A DNA stretch of 64,000 bases from assembly GCA_024138025.1 (NCBI GenBank), contig JAMXBD010000056.1:1860001-1924000 (forward strand), given 5' to 3'. This DNA comes from Combretum micranthum. Its lineage: Eukaryota > Streptophyta > Magnoliopsida > Myrtales > Combretaceae. Shown here one piece after another: positions 10,531 to 22,300 of the stretch. Positions within the stretch are counted from its first letter, which is position 1. The number at the start of each line of letters is the position of its first letter. Under the pieces are notes generated by a model that saw only the letters and a list, made by a program, of their open reading frames with translations, had not been told where the DNA came from and did not search any database. Made by a program: the position numbers and the translations under genes.

Positions 10531-12644
10531 CATGTGTTGATTGATCTAGTGCTACTCATGCATGCATATATGAAAATTTTATGAATGAGTGTGAACTTGT
10601 TTATGAAACATTAATTGATCGCATTATGTGCGTGACTACTTCTTTAGTAACTGGGAATAGGCAACCATGTGTGTGTAAAAATGTGAATGTTATGATTTTT
10701 GATGTAAGCATGCCTATTGATATGATAGTCTTACCTTTGTCTGACTTTGATGTGATCTTGAGAATGAACTGGCTAAATCATTATAAAGTCACAATTGATT
10801 GTAGTAAGGCAGAGTTGAGTTTTGATTTGAGTGAAGGGAGATTTACATATTTGTTGGAAAGGATAAGGCCTAGAAGCATGAAATCAATAGAGTTGTGGGA
10901 AAAATCTATTGTAGTAGCTATAAGTATTGAGGAGATAGATATTAAAGTGGTGCTTGCTGTGAATGAGTTTGTTGATGTATTTCCTGAGAAATTACCAGCA
11001 TTGCCATCCAATAGAGAGATAGAATTTGGAATTGAAGTGTTACTTGGAACTATATCCATCTCTAAAGCTCCATACAGGATGGCACCTGCAAAATTGAAGG
11101 AATTAAAACAGCAGTTGCGAGAGTTGCAAGAAATGGGTTTCATTAGGCCGAGTATATCAACTTGGGGTGCTCTTGTGTTGTTTGTAAAGAAGAAAGACGG
11201 GAGTTTACGTATGTGTATCAATTACAGGGAATTAAATCAGGTTAATAATAAAAATAAGTATCATTTGCCTCGGATTGATGACTTATTCGATCAATTGAGA
11301 GAAGCCATGGTGTTTTCTAAGATTGACTTGAGGTCGAGTGATTATCAACTCAAGATCAAATCTCAAGATATTCAAAAGATGGCAATGGGCACTTTGAGTT
11401 TTTGGTGATGCCTTTCGGGTTAACAAATACTCCAGCTGCGTTTATTGATTTAATGAACAGGATCTTTAAAGATTATATGGATTCATTTGTTATAGTATTT
11501 ATCAATGATATTTTGATTTATTCTCGAAGTAGAGAGGAGCATGAAGAGCATTTGAAGCTTGTGTTACAAAGGCTTAGGGAGAAGAAACTCTATGCTAAAT
11601 TTAATAAATGCCAATTCTGGCTTGAAGAAATATCCTTTCTAGGACATATTATATCAAAAGAGGGTGTATCAGTTGACCTAGTGAAGAGTGAAGCTATTTT
11701 GGAATGTCAAGATCCATAAATGTGAGTGAAATAAGATGTTTTCTTGGATTAGCTGGATATTATCGAAGATTCGTGGAAGGATTTTCAAAAATTGCATCTC
11801 CATTAACAAGATTGACACAAAAGAATGTTAAGTTTGTATCGGATGATAAGTGTGAAAGGAGTTTTGAGGAATTAAAGGAAAGATTGGTATCTTCTTGTAT
11901 TTTGGCATCGCCCGTTAGTGGAAATGAGTTTTATGGTGTTTAGTGATGCTTCTATCCAAGGACTTGGTTGTGTTCTTATACAAGATGGAAGAGTCATAGC
12001 CTATGCTTCAAGACAGCTAAAGCCCCATGAGAAAACATCTAGTGCACGATTTAGAGTTGGCAACAGTGATACTTGCCTTGAAACTTTGGAGACATTATCT
12101 TTTTGGGGATAAGTGTAAGATATACACTGATCACAAGAGTTTGAAATACATATTTACACAAAGAGAGCTCAACATGAGACAGCGAAGGTGGCTTGAATTA
12201 ATCAAGGGTTATGATGTGGAAATTCTATACCACCTTGGTAAAGCGAATGTAGTAGCAGACGCTCTTAGTAAGAAGAAGCAAGTAAATATTGCAACTCTAC
12301 TCACAAGTCAGAATGAGATTCACATGGAATTCAGAAAGTTAGAACTTGAAATTACGATGGAAAAAGTTGACGTAATGTTAGCTCAATTATCTTTGCAACC
12401 AACAATCTTGGAGAGGATTAAACAAGCTCAAAAAGAAGATGATGAAACCAAAAGAATGAAGTTTGCTATAAATGATGGAAAAAGAAAAGAGTTGAAAGTT
12501 GATATGGAAAGTGTTGTTAGACATGGGAATCGGATTTTTGTCCCATAAGGTTTAGAGAAGAGATCATGAAAGAAGCTCATTCCTCCACATATTCCATTCA
12601 CCTCAGAAGCAACAAGATGTACAAGGATTTGAAGAAATATTATT
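10531..12644 (+). pseudogene. pol: Ty3/gypsy pol: protease, reverse transcriptase, RNase H, start of integrase (degenerate)
   Basis: Order is aspartic protease, RT, RNase H, integrase zinc region. The protease active-site region at about 10537-10560 is frameshifted. RT reads through [20 protein letters not shown] (10581-11408) and [12 protein letters not shown] (11402-11719). The catalytic F-I-D-D box is changed to F-I-N-D at 11498-11509, which should abolish polymerase activity. RNase H follows in three overlapping frames (11704-12548) with [46 protein letters not shown] and ADALSKKKQ. The integrase N-terminal part stops at 12644, where a solo LTR is inserted inside the K-K-Y-Y-W segment, and resumes at 15349. 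Confidence 0.9.
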
Positions 12645-15348
12645 TGAAATAACCTATTTTATTTAATAATTTAATTTTCATATAAATATAATATTAGTTC
12701 TAACTATTAAGTTTAAAGTAAATTTGATATATGAAAATGAATGTGTAGAAATAGATTTGATATACTATATTTATTAATGTAAATTATTGATGTATGTGTA
12801 TATGTGTGATGAGATTAATGCTATTGTTTTATGTATATTAATGTGTTTAGTATAATTAATGTTTGTGTCTCTTATAAATTAATATATATGTGTTATGTTT
12901 AAATTTATCAAAACAACTTTTGAAATACCTAAATAATTGTTAGCAGAATTTTACAATAAGTTAAGCCCATTTTCAAGCTCAAATTAAGTTCAAATTAGCC
13001 CCAAATTAAGCCAAATTAAGTCTAACCCATATGTACCCCAAAAGTCAAAGTTAGGATAAATATGAGTCCATATTTTGATCAAATATACCCTCTTTTGGCA
13101 GCCCACAAAATTCATACGAATTTTCACTTTTCTTTTCTTTTTTTCATTCTTCTTTCTTCAAACCATAAGCTCTAAACCTTAGTAAAAAACAAGCTCTTGG
13201 ATTCAATAATTTTCTCCAAGCCAAAGCTTGATGTAAGTTAATGCAAATTGTAAACTCTTGTTTATTCTTTCTTGTGATATAGATATAGAATCTATGTTAG
13301 AATGAGTTCAATATCATATGAGTTTGAATGGTTTTATGTATTAATAAATGTTAGGTTGTGTTTTATTATTATATGAACTTGTTATATGTGTTATGGAAGT
13401 AGTGAGAAGTGTTGGTGAGGATTGAAGTTTATTTGAGTAGTTAAGTTTAAAGTGAAAAGTAGAAGAGGGTTTGATATAAATGAAGTAGTTTGATGTGTTA
13501 AAATGATGTTCAAAATTATTAGGAATGGTTAATGTGGATAGAAGATAGTGTATGAAGCTAAATATGTATTTGAAGAAGGATTAAAAGTGCTTTATGCTAT
13601 AAATTTTTGAAGTGCAAAACAGGGGAAACAAAAACTTTTCGAACAAATTTGTTTTTGCGTGTACATCAGCATCTGGTACTTCAACGCCGCCGGCGTAGAT
13701 GCGGTGTTGAATGTGATCAGCACCGATTTTTCTAACGCTGCTTATAATGCCGTCGGCTTTTGTGAAGAAATAAGCCAACATTTATTTTTTTAAATCCTAT
13801 GCCGACCACTAGGGCTTCAATACCGCTGGCCTTTAATTGGTGTTGAATGCGAACAGAATCGATTTTCTTAATGTTGGCGTATATTTTCAATGCTACCGAT
13901 GTTCAGCTCAAATTTGCTTATGTAAATTGCCCGCATATCCCTTGAGTTTTTACATTTTCAACCTTCTTCAATTATCCTTCTTTGCTTCATATATGGTCTT
14001 TTAATGAATCTATAAGCTATATAAACATGTTTTATGTATGAATTAAATGTTAAAACTATATGTTAGGTTCATTGAATCTCCTTGTATAATTAACTTAGAA
14101 TTGTGTGTTGTATATATGTTCTACGTTTGATTTTTGATTTGTTTCAATATTTCTTATTTCAGTTAAAGGTTTTCAGTTGATTCCCCTCTGTGTGAATATA
14201 GTAATAAGCTAGTGGGTACAGGAACGTAATAGCTTGCTTGTTGTATGCTAGGAATAGGCATTATTAAATTTAACTTAATTCAATTCGATTTAATACTTTA
14301 ATGAACTAGATGTCTATTGCATTGCTTAGTCTAGTTTGAGGAGCAGCAAACCTGTCATGATGTAATGACATGTTAGTTAGGCGCTTAACCTAAGTCGTGA
14401 TGCAATGACTTTCTCATGATGCAATGATACGCTATGATACATAGCGATTCATTTATGGTTAAGCGGATAGCTGATGGGAATAATAGTATCCGAGTAACGT
14501 TTGCTTAAACTTAAGGGCAAATGCCATGGTTTAGTTCAAAGTTTATGGGGACTTGTGAACTAAATTCATGTTATGGACTAAGTTTAAGTAGAGTCGGGCA
14601 ACAGCTTTTGAGCTCTAAATGAAACTATTTTTTTTATGGAATAGATATAGAAGATATAAGTATTTAGACTACTTATATTAACCCTCTGAGCAGCTCCTGT
14701 TACTCAGGATCACTAAAATCCCAGAGCATGATTCCGGGGTTTGAATACCCTACTGTTGTTTTGTTAAAAGAAAACTTAACAAAATAATGACTTGATCGTT
14801 GATGCATTTCATTTGAATTAAATTTGCTTGACAATTTGTTTTTGTATTTGTTATTACGTACTGGGCCTTTGGCTCACTTTTGCTGCATTGCATATATTGA
14901 AGATGAGTTGTATGATGACCTGGGATACGGGTCAGATTTTGAGAGGTTCATGGACGAGTAGGATGAGTAGGACTTGAATGCCCTTAATTTTGGGAGAAGC
15001 TTTTGTTTAAGACATAATTCTCTGTATATGAGACTTGTTAAATAAGCCTAATTTGTAAAAGACTTTAAAATTTCTTTAGTTTATCTTTTTGTACCAAGAA
15101 CAACTAGTAATTTTGTAGTATCTTATATTGACACTAATCTTTGTACATATAATGTATATATGTATGGATTGCTTTTATTAGCAATCTTCTTTTATTTAAA
15201 AATTGTTTATAAAGTGTTGATAGATTTAATTAAACAATTTTCATAAACTGTTAGTTTTAGGACAACCTTACATATAATGTGAAAATGTTATATGTGGTTG
15301 GGGACTCGGTACACTAAATCTCGGGATTTAGTGGGTCGAGTCTTTACA
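12645..15348 (+). mobile_element. Nested solo LTR (family C, 2.7 kb)
   Basis: It starts TGAAATAACC and ends GAGTCTTTACA. A perfect 5-bp duplication TTATT flanks it (12640-12644 and 15349-15353) and it interrupts the integrase reading frame; the host frame resumes exactly after one copy of the duplication. It contains a GC-rich island (about 13665-13900), a splice-donor-like GTAAGT (13233-13238), three CATGATGCAATGA-like motifs (14355-14427), stem-loops at 14653-14679, 14686-14707 and 14736-14751, a micro-ORF (14899-14961), and a perfect 9-bp terminal hairpin (15312-15333). It inserted after the surrounding element and later lost its partner LTR and internal region. Confidence 0.94.
14899..14961 (+). 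other. Conserved acidic micro-ORF in LTR family C
   Basis: An open frame of 20 codons plus TAG reads E-D-E-L-Y-D-D-L-G-Y-G-S-D-F-E-R-F-M-D-E. It occupies the same position relative to the LTR end (about 390 bp upstream) as the frames in families B and D. It follows CTGGGCCTTTGGCTCA and a T-rich tract. The acceptor is less clear than in families B and D (AG at 14901-14902 is the nearest). Confidence 0.4.
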
Positions 15349-16527
15349 TTATTGGTGAGAAGGGTTGAAGAAAGATGCTGCTCATTATGTATCCAAGTGT
15401 TTGATCTGGCAACAAATAAAGATTGAGCATCAAAGACCAGAAGGAGAACTTCAGCCTCTATCCATTCCTGAGTGAAAATAGGAAGACATCACTATGGATT
15501 TTATATCGGCACTACCAAGGACTATTGCCAAGTATGAAGTTATTTGGGTGATCGTTGATAGATTAACAAAGTTAACTCATTTTATACCCCTGAGAGTTGG
15601 AGATTCTTTGAAAAAGATGGCACATATCTACATTAAGGAGATAGTAAGACTTCATGGTGTTCCGAAGATGATTACTTCCGATCGAGATACTTGCTTTGTC
15701 AGCAAGTTTTGGAAAAGTCTACATACAGGTTTGGGCACCCAGCTTCACTTCAGTACTGTGTTTCATCCACAAATTGATGGGCAATTAGAGAGGACTATTC
15801 AGATATTGAAGACATGCTTCAGGCATGTGTTTTAGATTTTAGTAATAGATGGGACATTTACCTACCACTTATTGAATTTGCCTACAATAACAGCTTCCAA
15901 GTGACGATTCAAATGGTGCCTTATGAAGCTTTGTATGGTAGGAAATGTAGATCTCCATTATACTGGGATGAAGTTGGTGAGAGAGCTATTTTGGGTCCAG
16001 AATTGGTTCAACAAATAACGGACAAGATACAAGTAATAAAACAGAGGATGAAAATAGCTCAGGATAGATATAAGAGTTATGCTGACATGGGGAGAAGACC
16101 ACTAGAGTTAGATGTGGGTGATCATGTATTTCTTTGGATTTCTCCAACAAAGGTGTTATTAGATTTAGGGTTAAGGGCAAATTAAATCCGAGATATATTG
16201 GTCTTTATGAGATTTTGGAGAAAGTTGGACCTTTAGCTTATCGATTAGCTTTACCCTTAAACTTATCGGAAGTGCATGACGTTTGTCCATGTGTCTCAGC
16301 TCAAAAAATGTATATCAGATCCCGATGCCATCATTTCTTCTCATCAACCGGAAGTCCAACTAGATTTGAGCACGATTGAAAAGCTAATCAAGATCTTAGG
16401 TAGAATTGACAAAGTGTTAAGGAAGAAAGTAATCCCTTTTGTGAAAGTCTTTTGGACTGGACAAACCGAGAGAGAGGCAACATAAGAACTCGAGAATGAG
16501 ATGAGACATAAGTGTCCAGAGATAATC
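15349..16527 (+). pseudogene. pol: Ty3/gypsy integrase and chromodomain-like tail (degenerate)
   Basis: Continuation of pol after the nested LTR. The zinc-region Cys residues are followed by [18 protein letters not shown]. The DDE core is visible as D in MDF, D in SDRDT and E in GQLERT (15494-15835). Frameshifted pieces follow at 15814-16185, 16134-16379 and 16276-16485. The C-terminus carries PLAYRLALP, HVSQLKKCISDP, KVLRKKVIPFVKV and then an in-frame TAA where other chromoviruses have a conserved Trp of the chromodomain. A chromodomain-like tail directs chromoviruses to heterochromatin; here it is truncated. Confidence 0.88.
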
Positions 16528-16571
16528 GAGCAATGATCAGGGTAAGTTAAGTTTCGAGGATGAAACTTTTT

Positions 16572-16585
16572 GAAGGAGAGGAGAA
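16572..16585 (+). other. Polypurine tract
   Basis: GAAGGAGAGGAGAA lies immediately before the 3' LTR start. This is the plus-strand primer site of the element. Confidence 0.9.
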
Positions 16586-19056
16586 TGAAATAGCCATGAA
16601 TTTCTCGATCTATATTTTACAAATGTTATTGAAATTATATATGATTTTGAAATGTGATTCATGTTGATGCATAAAATATGAGATGTGTTGCTGCGTTAAA
16701 AATAATCAAATACCTTAAAATGGTTAAATATTGAGTTCATAAATTTTTAGTGCATTAGAATGTATGAAAAATGATTAGAACAAGTCAAATTATGCACGTA
16801 TTTAAACCTACTATTAGCAGAAAATTTTTGTTAGTGCTAAATTCATCCAAAATTTTCAGACCAACATAACACACAACAAAAGGCTTCAAAACCCCAATTT
16901 TCCTCTTCTAAAAACTCTCCCATGGCCATATATAATTAAACACTTCATCTTCAACAAATTAAACTCTCAAAGGCTTACACCAAGACTCCTAAACCAAGGC
17001 ACAAAGTCCTTATGATAAGTGTGTTCTTCTTGTATTAGAATAGGGTTTATATGCTAAATGATGGTAGGATGATTTTTTTTAATACTTTGATGGTAGTTTG
17101 AGTAGTGTTATGTTGCTAGAGGAGTTTGTAGTATGTGTTTTATATGTATTAGGAAGTGTTGGAATGTTTGTGTTAGGATGACAAAGGGTTGAGTAGTTAA
17201 TTTTGCAATGTGAAGGGTTAAATGAGGAATCTTGTTTGATATGGTAAACATAGATGTTTGATGAGTTCAAAATGAAGATTTTGTGTATTAAAAGAGGTTA
17301 GAATACATATGGATTGAAGATTGGAGTTGGAAATGAGTATGGAGGAAGTTTGAAAGTGAGAAATGTGGTAAAAATTTTATGTTTCGAAACAAAGAGGTCT
17401 GCAATTTTTCGAAAAATCTGTATTGCAGTGTATGCCGTCCCAATGCTGCTGGCATAGGGGTCAATGCTTCCGGTGTACATGGTAATACTGCCGATGTTGG
17501 GGGTATCCACGGGCGTGGACCAATCCCATGAAACTCTCAGAAATTTTAGAAAATTAGAGTTGTAGTCTACACTAGCTCAAAGTCGCCGGCATAGACTATA
17601 ACGCGGTCGACGTATTGTTGAACGCTGCCAGCAATGGCACGCGTTGAGTTTTAGTGCAGAGTGCATCGGATCAACATTGCCGGCATTGAAGGCGGGCGTG
17701 TCCCCTACAGTTTTCATTTTCAAAAACTTCCTCCAATATTTTTCAAAGCTTGATATATAATCAATTGAGTATTCGTTGAGTATTGTATGATGTTTAAATG
17801 CTCTGTTATGAATTTTAATAATTTATTTGAATTTCTTTGATTGGTTATGTTTGAAACTAGTTGATTAGTGCTTGAACTAAGTGAGAAATTCAATATTTTC
17901 TTGTATAGTGATAGATCCTCACTCGGCTAACCCTATTAGTTCCCGAGCTATTTCAGATACGCAGTAACTTGCTTGATTCTTTGTTTAGGATAGACATCCT
18001 TTAAAATTACTTTAAATTAAGGAAATTTAATAATTGCTTGTATAAGTGTCTTTTATACCGTTGAATCTGGTTCGGAGAGCGGTACCCTGCTCAAATTAGG
18101 GGCATGGTAGTTTTAGGTTCTTAGACTACCTTTGTCATTTTGAAATGACTTTCATAAGTGGTTCAGTGGGTAATTGATAGGGTATTCGGTATCGGTATAA
18201 CACTTGCTTATTCTTGAAAGGATGTAATATGATTTAATTCAATATTTAAGGGAACACTTGAATTAGATGATATTATGGATTGAGTTAAGTAAAGTCGAGA
18301 AACAACTGAGAACCCTAAATGAGATTACTTTTTTCATTTTGGATAAAATTATCTAGGAGATATGAGTATCCGAGCTACTTATATCAACCTCCTGAGCGTC
18401 ATGATCGTTACTCAGGTTCCCCTAGAAATCTCTGTTATTTGAAGTTTGAATTATGCAGTGTTGTTTGGCTAACTAAAGATTAACTAATAATCTAATGACT
18501 GTTGCATGTGTGGATCACTTTGCATTTGTATTCTTTACTTGTGTACTAGGCTTTTGGCTCATATTTTAACAATTTCAGGTGACGATCAAGACGAGTTTTA
18601 CGCGAATATGGGTTATGGTACCTACCTTGAGGATTTTCTAGATGACCTAGAGGATTAGATATGACTATGGACCAGGATGGAATTCCTATTTTATAATAGA
18701 CTAGTTATGGAATCTTTTGATGTTTATATTAGATTATATAGGTTGAATTACCTTTTGTGGCTTTTATATAAGGCTTATAAGAAGCCTTTGTTTGTAATAT
18801 CTAAACCTAGCTATATGTATATCTTGAACTTATTTCCCTTGTAATATATGATAAACATGGTGTTGTGTTTTTTATTACAAGTTTAAAAAAAAAATCAATA
18901 GTTTTCAAATTTATTAGTATGAGTATTGAGGGTTTAGGCAAATAATACTTCAAATATTTCTTGTAGGATAACCTTACATATAATTCTGCAGGTTATATGT
19001 GGTTGAGGAGTTGTTATCACCTGTTTTTATTATAGGGGTGATAACGGGTCCTTACA
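16586..19056 (+). repeat. 3' LTR of Ty3/gypsy element (family B)
   Basis: It starts TGAAATAGCCATGAATTTCTC and ends GGTCCTTACA, matching the 5' LTR over its length apart from an approximately 135-bp gap near 16831 and many substitutions. The micro-ORF at 18581-18658 is fully open here (25 codons). Stem-loops lie at 18359-18385 and 18391-18416, and a perfect 9-bp terminal hairpin at 19013-19021/19037-19045. Followed by TSD copy TAACT. Confidence 0.93.
18581..18658 (+). other. Conserved acidic micro-ORF in 3' LTR (open)
   Basis: The open frame starts with D-D-Q-D-E-F-Y and continues MGYGTYLEDFLDDLED before TAG. It is preceded by a T-rich stretch ending TTTCAG, which looks like a 3' splice site. 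Divergence from the 5' copy is partly at third codon positions, but this cannot be tested statistically here. Confidence 0.4.
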
Positions 19057-19370
19057 TAACTGCTATTTCAAAATAATAACCTCCCATCCTTCCCTCCTAC
19101 ACTAAACTCCAATCCCATCAGAATTACTCTCTCAATCCCTTTTTCTTCTAAAAACTTACATTCGAATTTTAAATAATAAAATACAATCTATTTAAATCAA
19201 AATTATACAAAACATTTTTATTATAAAATGTATTGATATTATATGATAAAGGATTAATGTTTTTGTTGTTTAATTGTGTAATTTCAAGAATTCAATACTA
19301 TTTTTATTGTATTATAATAATTATTTTATTAATTTTTATTTTTTCGCACATGTAGCGTGGGCTCCGCTAG

Positions 19371-22300
19371 TATTAAGTGAATAGTGACTATTCAACTCTA
19401 AAATTTTTACGATACAGTGAGATAGTTACCTTTCCAAAAAAAAAAAAAAAAAAAAAGCAAAAAATTGCACTTAACCCATGTAACATTGCGGTTTCAATTT
19501 TAGTTTCCCTTTTTTATCTAGATGCAATTTAGTTTCTTGGTCCACTTCTCTTCTCTCACGCAAACTTATTTTATGACTCCACTTCCTAAGGTAACGTTTT
19601 ACTTTTTTTTTTTTTTTTAAATAACCACGAAGCCCATACTACGATATATTTCAAACCCAATTTTCCCATGTTAGTCATTCCATGGCTATCAATTCCATCT
19701 CCATCTCCTCTATTCCTTCTTTTATTTTTATATCCGTTTTCGTATGCTGCTTCTCTAGCTACTACATTAACATTTTGACTTTTACTCTCATCTGGTGGTG
19801 TAGTCATCATACCTGTGTCAAGGAATTTAGTAACTATCATGTCATTAACTACTCGATGATGACAGTTATTATTAATCTTTATTTTGTTTTGTAGATTGCT
19901 TGATGGTATCGTCACGATTTGACCTCAACAATTTGACGAATTCAACACTATTTAGGTTATTGTCCTATAGATATGAAATTGATTAATTTTATTATCGTGT
20001 TGTGTTATGATAGCAAGCCATTTTGGTGTTATATACGTATATTTAATTTTGTCGTCTAAATTTTATAATCGAATTTCTCATGTCGATTGGGTTGCTTAAA
20101 TTGTATGTGAAAAGTAAGAAAACATAGGGGTCATGTTGTATTTGTTGGATAAACATATTAATCATTTAAATTCCATAATGAGTTTTTAATATCATTGTCT
20201 TAAATTGATACTGTTAGTTTTTACAAGTTAGATATAAACATTTTAGTCTTGAACTTTTCAATGATGAAAACATTTAGATACAATCTTTTTACATTACCAT
20301 AATCAAATGCTTTTATTACATTTATATTGTAATATGACAAATACAATGTACAATGTCGAATAAACAATTACATATAGCATGCAAGAAAAAAGAAAAACCA
20401 TGGATTCTATTTAGTACATTTTTTTTGCGTTTATTTAATACAATTTAGGTTGTGCATTTTATCCATTCATCCAATTAAAACAAAGAAATAAATGATGCAA
20501 TTGTCTTATCTATGAGTATAGTAGAGAGGTAATAGTTCTAAATAATAAAACCGGTGTTGGATCTATTTTATACCATTTTATCTCATTTGCTCTTCGAGAA
20601 AATTATTTCATGATTTTAATATAATTCCTTCATGACTATTTGCATATTAATTTGGAGAAATGATTCCACCAAATCTTCGCATTAGAAAACTCTATGATTC
20701 TTGCTTCAATTCAACAGTTAGGATGATCTAATCAAGTATTAATAGTTCAAATTTTAATCTCCTTGGAAGAATTAGAAAGAGGCTTCAACTTTAATTATTA
20801 AGGATTTTTATGAAAGAAGATGTGGACAATAATTGCTTCGGGTAATAATTTATACTTTAATCTTTATTTTGATTAATAAAAATTAGAACATGTCTGATCT
20901 AAAGCCACGTTATTTCCTTTTAATGGAGAATGAGTGAAGCCAAGAGAAGTGAAAGGGAAAAATAGAAACTCTTTTTCCTTTTTTATTGTAATTATAATTT
21001 ATACTAATTCATAATTTTTTTATCAATTATTGTGGGTGTAATAATAAACTAAATGAATTGTTAACCATAGTTTATTGTAAAGCAATTTGCTAACAACATG
21101 ATAAAGAAAAAATTTGAAAAATTCGGAATCAGTAATGAGAGTGCTCGATTTATTATTTTTAATATATATATTTTCCAATAATTCTCCTTTGCCACATATC
21201 AAAAGTTTTAATATATATATATATAACTAAAATTATATGATATAGTGTGATTTTTTACAATAATCTCTATATCTTTTTACATTTCATTTCCATTATTAAC
21301 ATTTGATTTTGAGACATGCAACCATGATACCCTATTAACTCTAGCTAATTTATGTAGTTTGTTGAATTACTTTTAATCCATGTTGAGTTAGTAGGCATTT
21401 ACAAAATGATATCAAATGTGCAATGATATAAGAACTAATGTTGCTCAGTGTTTTTATGCATTTTTGCATGAGATGTTTTGTTGCTATAAATGAAACAACA
21501 TATATTCTAATTTCTTACACTTTCTCTTACATGTTTATGTAGGAATTTAGATTGCAAGCAATAGAGTACTTCTTGATAATATCCACATTATTATTAAATG
21601 AAATTAGTTTGTCATACCTTCTTTGTTACCATGGTGACTTCTTTAGTTATGTCCATACTTTAATACAATAATTTCATTATATTTAAAATTTTAGTTATAT
21701 AAATATTTTAAAAATTTTGCTAACTCTTTTTTTATATATTTGTTTCTTATACGTGTACATAGGAATTTAGATTGCAAGTAGATAGAGTACAATGTAATAG
21801 TACTCGATATTTTAATAAATGAAATTATTTAATCATATGTCCCTTGTTATTATGGTATCTTCTTTAGTTATGTTGATACAATAATTGTATTGTATTTAAA
21901 ATTTTAGTTATACGAAATTGTTTTAATTTTTTCTAACTTTTTATTTTTAACTTATCAATCTTGGCATGGTATTAGGTAACTTTCTATGTCATAAATTACA
22001 ACCTTAAAATATATATATAAAAAAAAAGAAATACAACCTCAAAATTTATTTAATGTATCGTTCGCTAGTTGAATGTAGATGTCAATTAACTATATTCATC
22101 TAAATGGCAACAACCTTTATTAAGGGTATGCCAAATAAGGTGATGGATTTTCTTATGTGACATACCTTCTTTTGAAAATGGTAACTTCCTCCATCGAAAG
22201 TATGATAAATAGGATTGCAGAATCGCTACAATCTTCCTCTATTACGTGGCACACCTTTAATAGAAGGTGTTGTAAAAATAGGTTGGCTAAAAACTTACCT

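Larger units (their letters stand above)
6439..19056 (+). mobile_element. Ty3/gypsy chromovirus-like element (Del/Tekay-type), defective, with nested solo LTR
   Basis: Complete LTR-to-LTR structure: 5' LTR 6439-9079, primer site 9082-9093, gag, protease-RT-RNase H, integrase, polypurine tract 16572-16585, 3' LTR 16586-19056. A perfect 5-bp duplication TAACT flanks it (6434-6438 and 19057-19061). RT lies before integrase, which is the Ty3 order. The integrase C-terminus reads into a run with PLAYRLALPLNLS and VHVSQLKKCISDP followed by a chromodomain-like tail, as in Del/Tekay chromoviruses, which also have long LTRs. Many stops and frameshifts make it dead. A solo LTR (12645-15348) interrupts pol. 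Excluding that insert and its extra TSD copy the element is about 9.9 kb. Confidence 0.93.
6104..19370 (+). mobile_element. Possible non-autonomous Helitron, split by a Ty3/gypsy element
   Basis: The left end is A|TCTATATTAATTAAAC at 6103/6104, and the right end is GCTCCGCTAG|T at 19370/19371. This gives the TC start, CTAG end and A/T insertion site typical of plant Helitrons. A short inverted repeat TAGCG/CGCTA (19353-19369) lies at the 3' end, but it overlaps the CTAG instead of preceding it by about 10 bp, which is atypical. Without the 12.6-kb insertion at 6439-19056 the element would be about 650 bp with no Rep/helicase. A roughly 42-bp segment containing TCCAATAATTGCCCTTAAAT occurs twice near the left end (about 6131-6172 and 6192-6236). 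Evidence is end structure only. Confidence 0.4.

Noticed and set aside
10781..11221. 146-codon minus-strand frame
   Set aside because: Antisense shadow of the RT region of the plus-strand Ty3 element.
19586..19915. 109-codon frame on the minus strand as a hypothetical gene
   Set aside because: It ends in a run of Lys encoded by a homopolymer, has no recognisable domain or neighbours, and the base composition is like the surrounding intergenic DNA.
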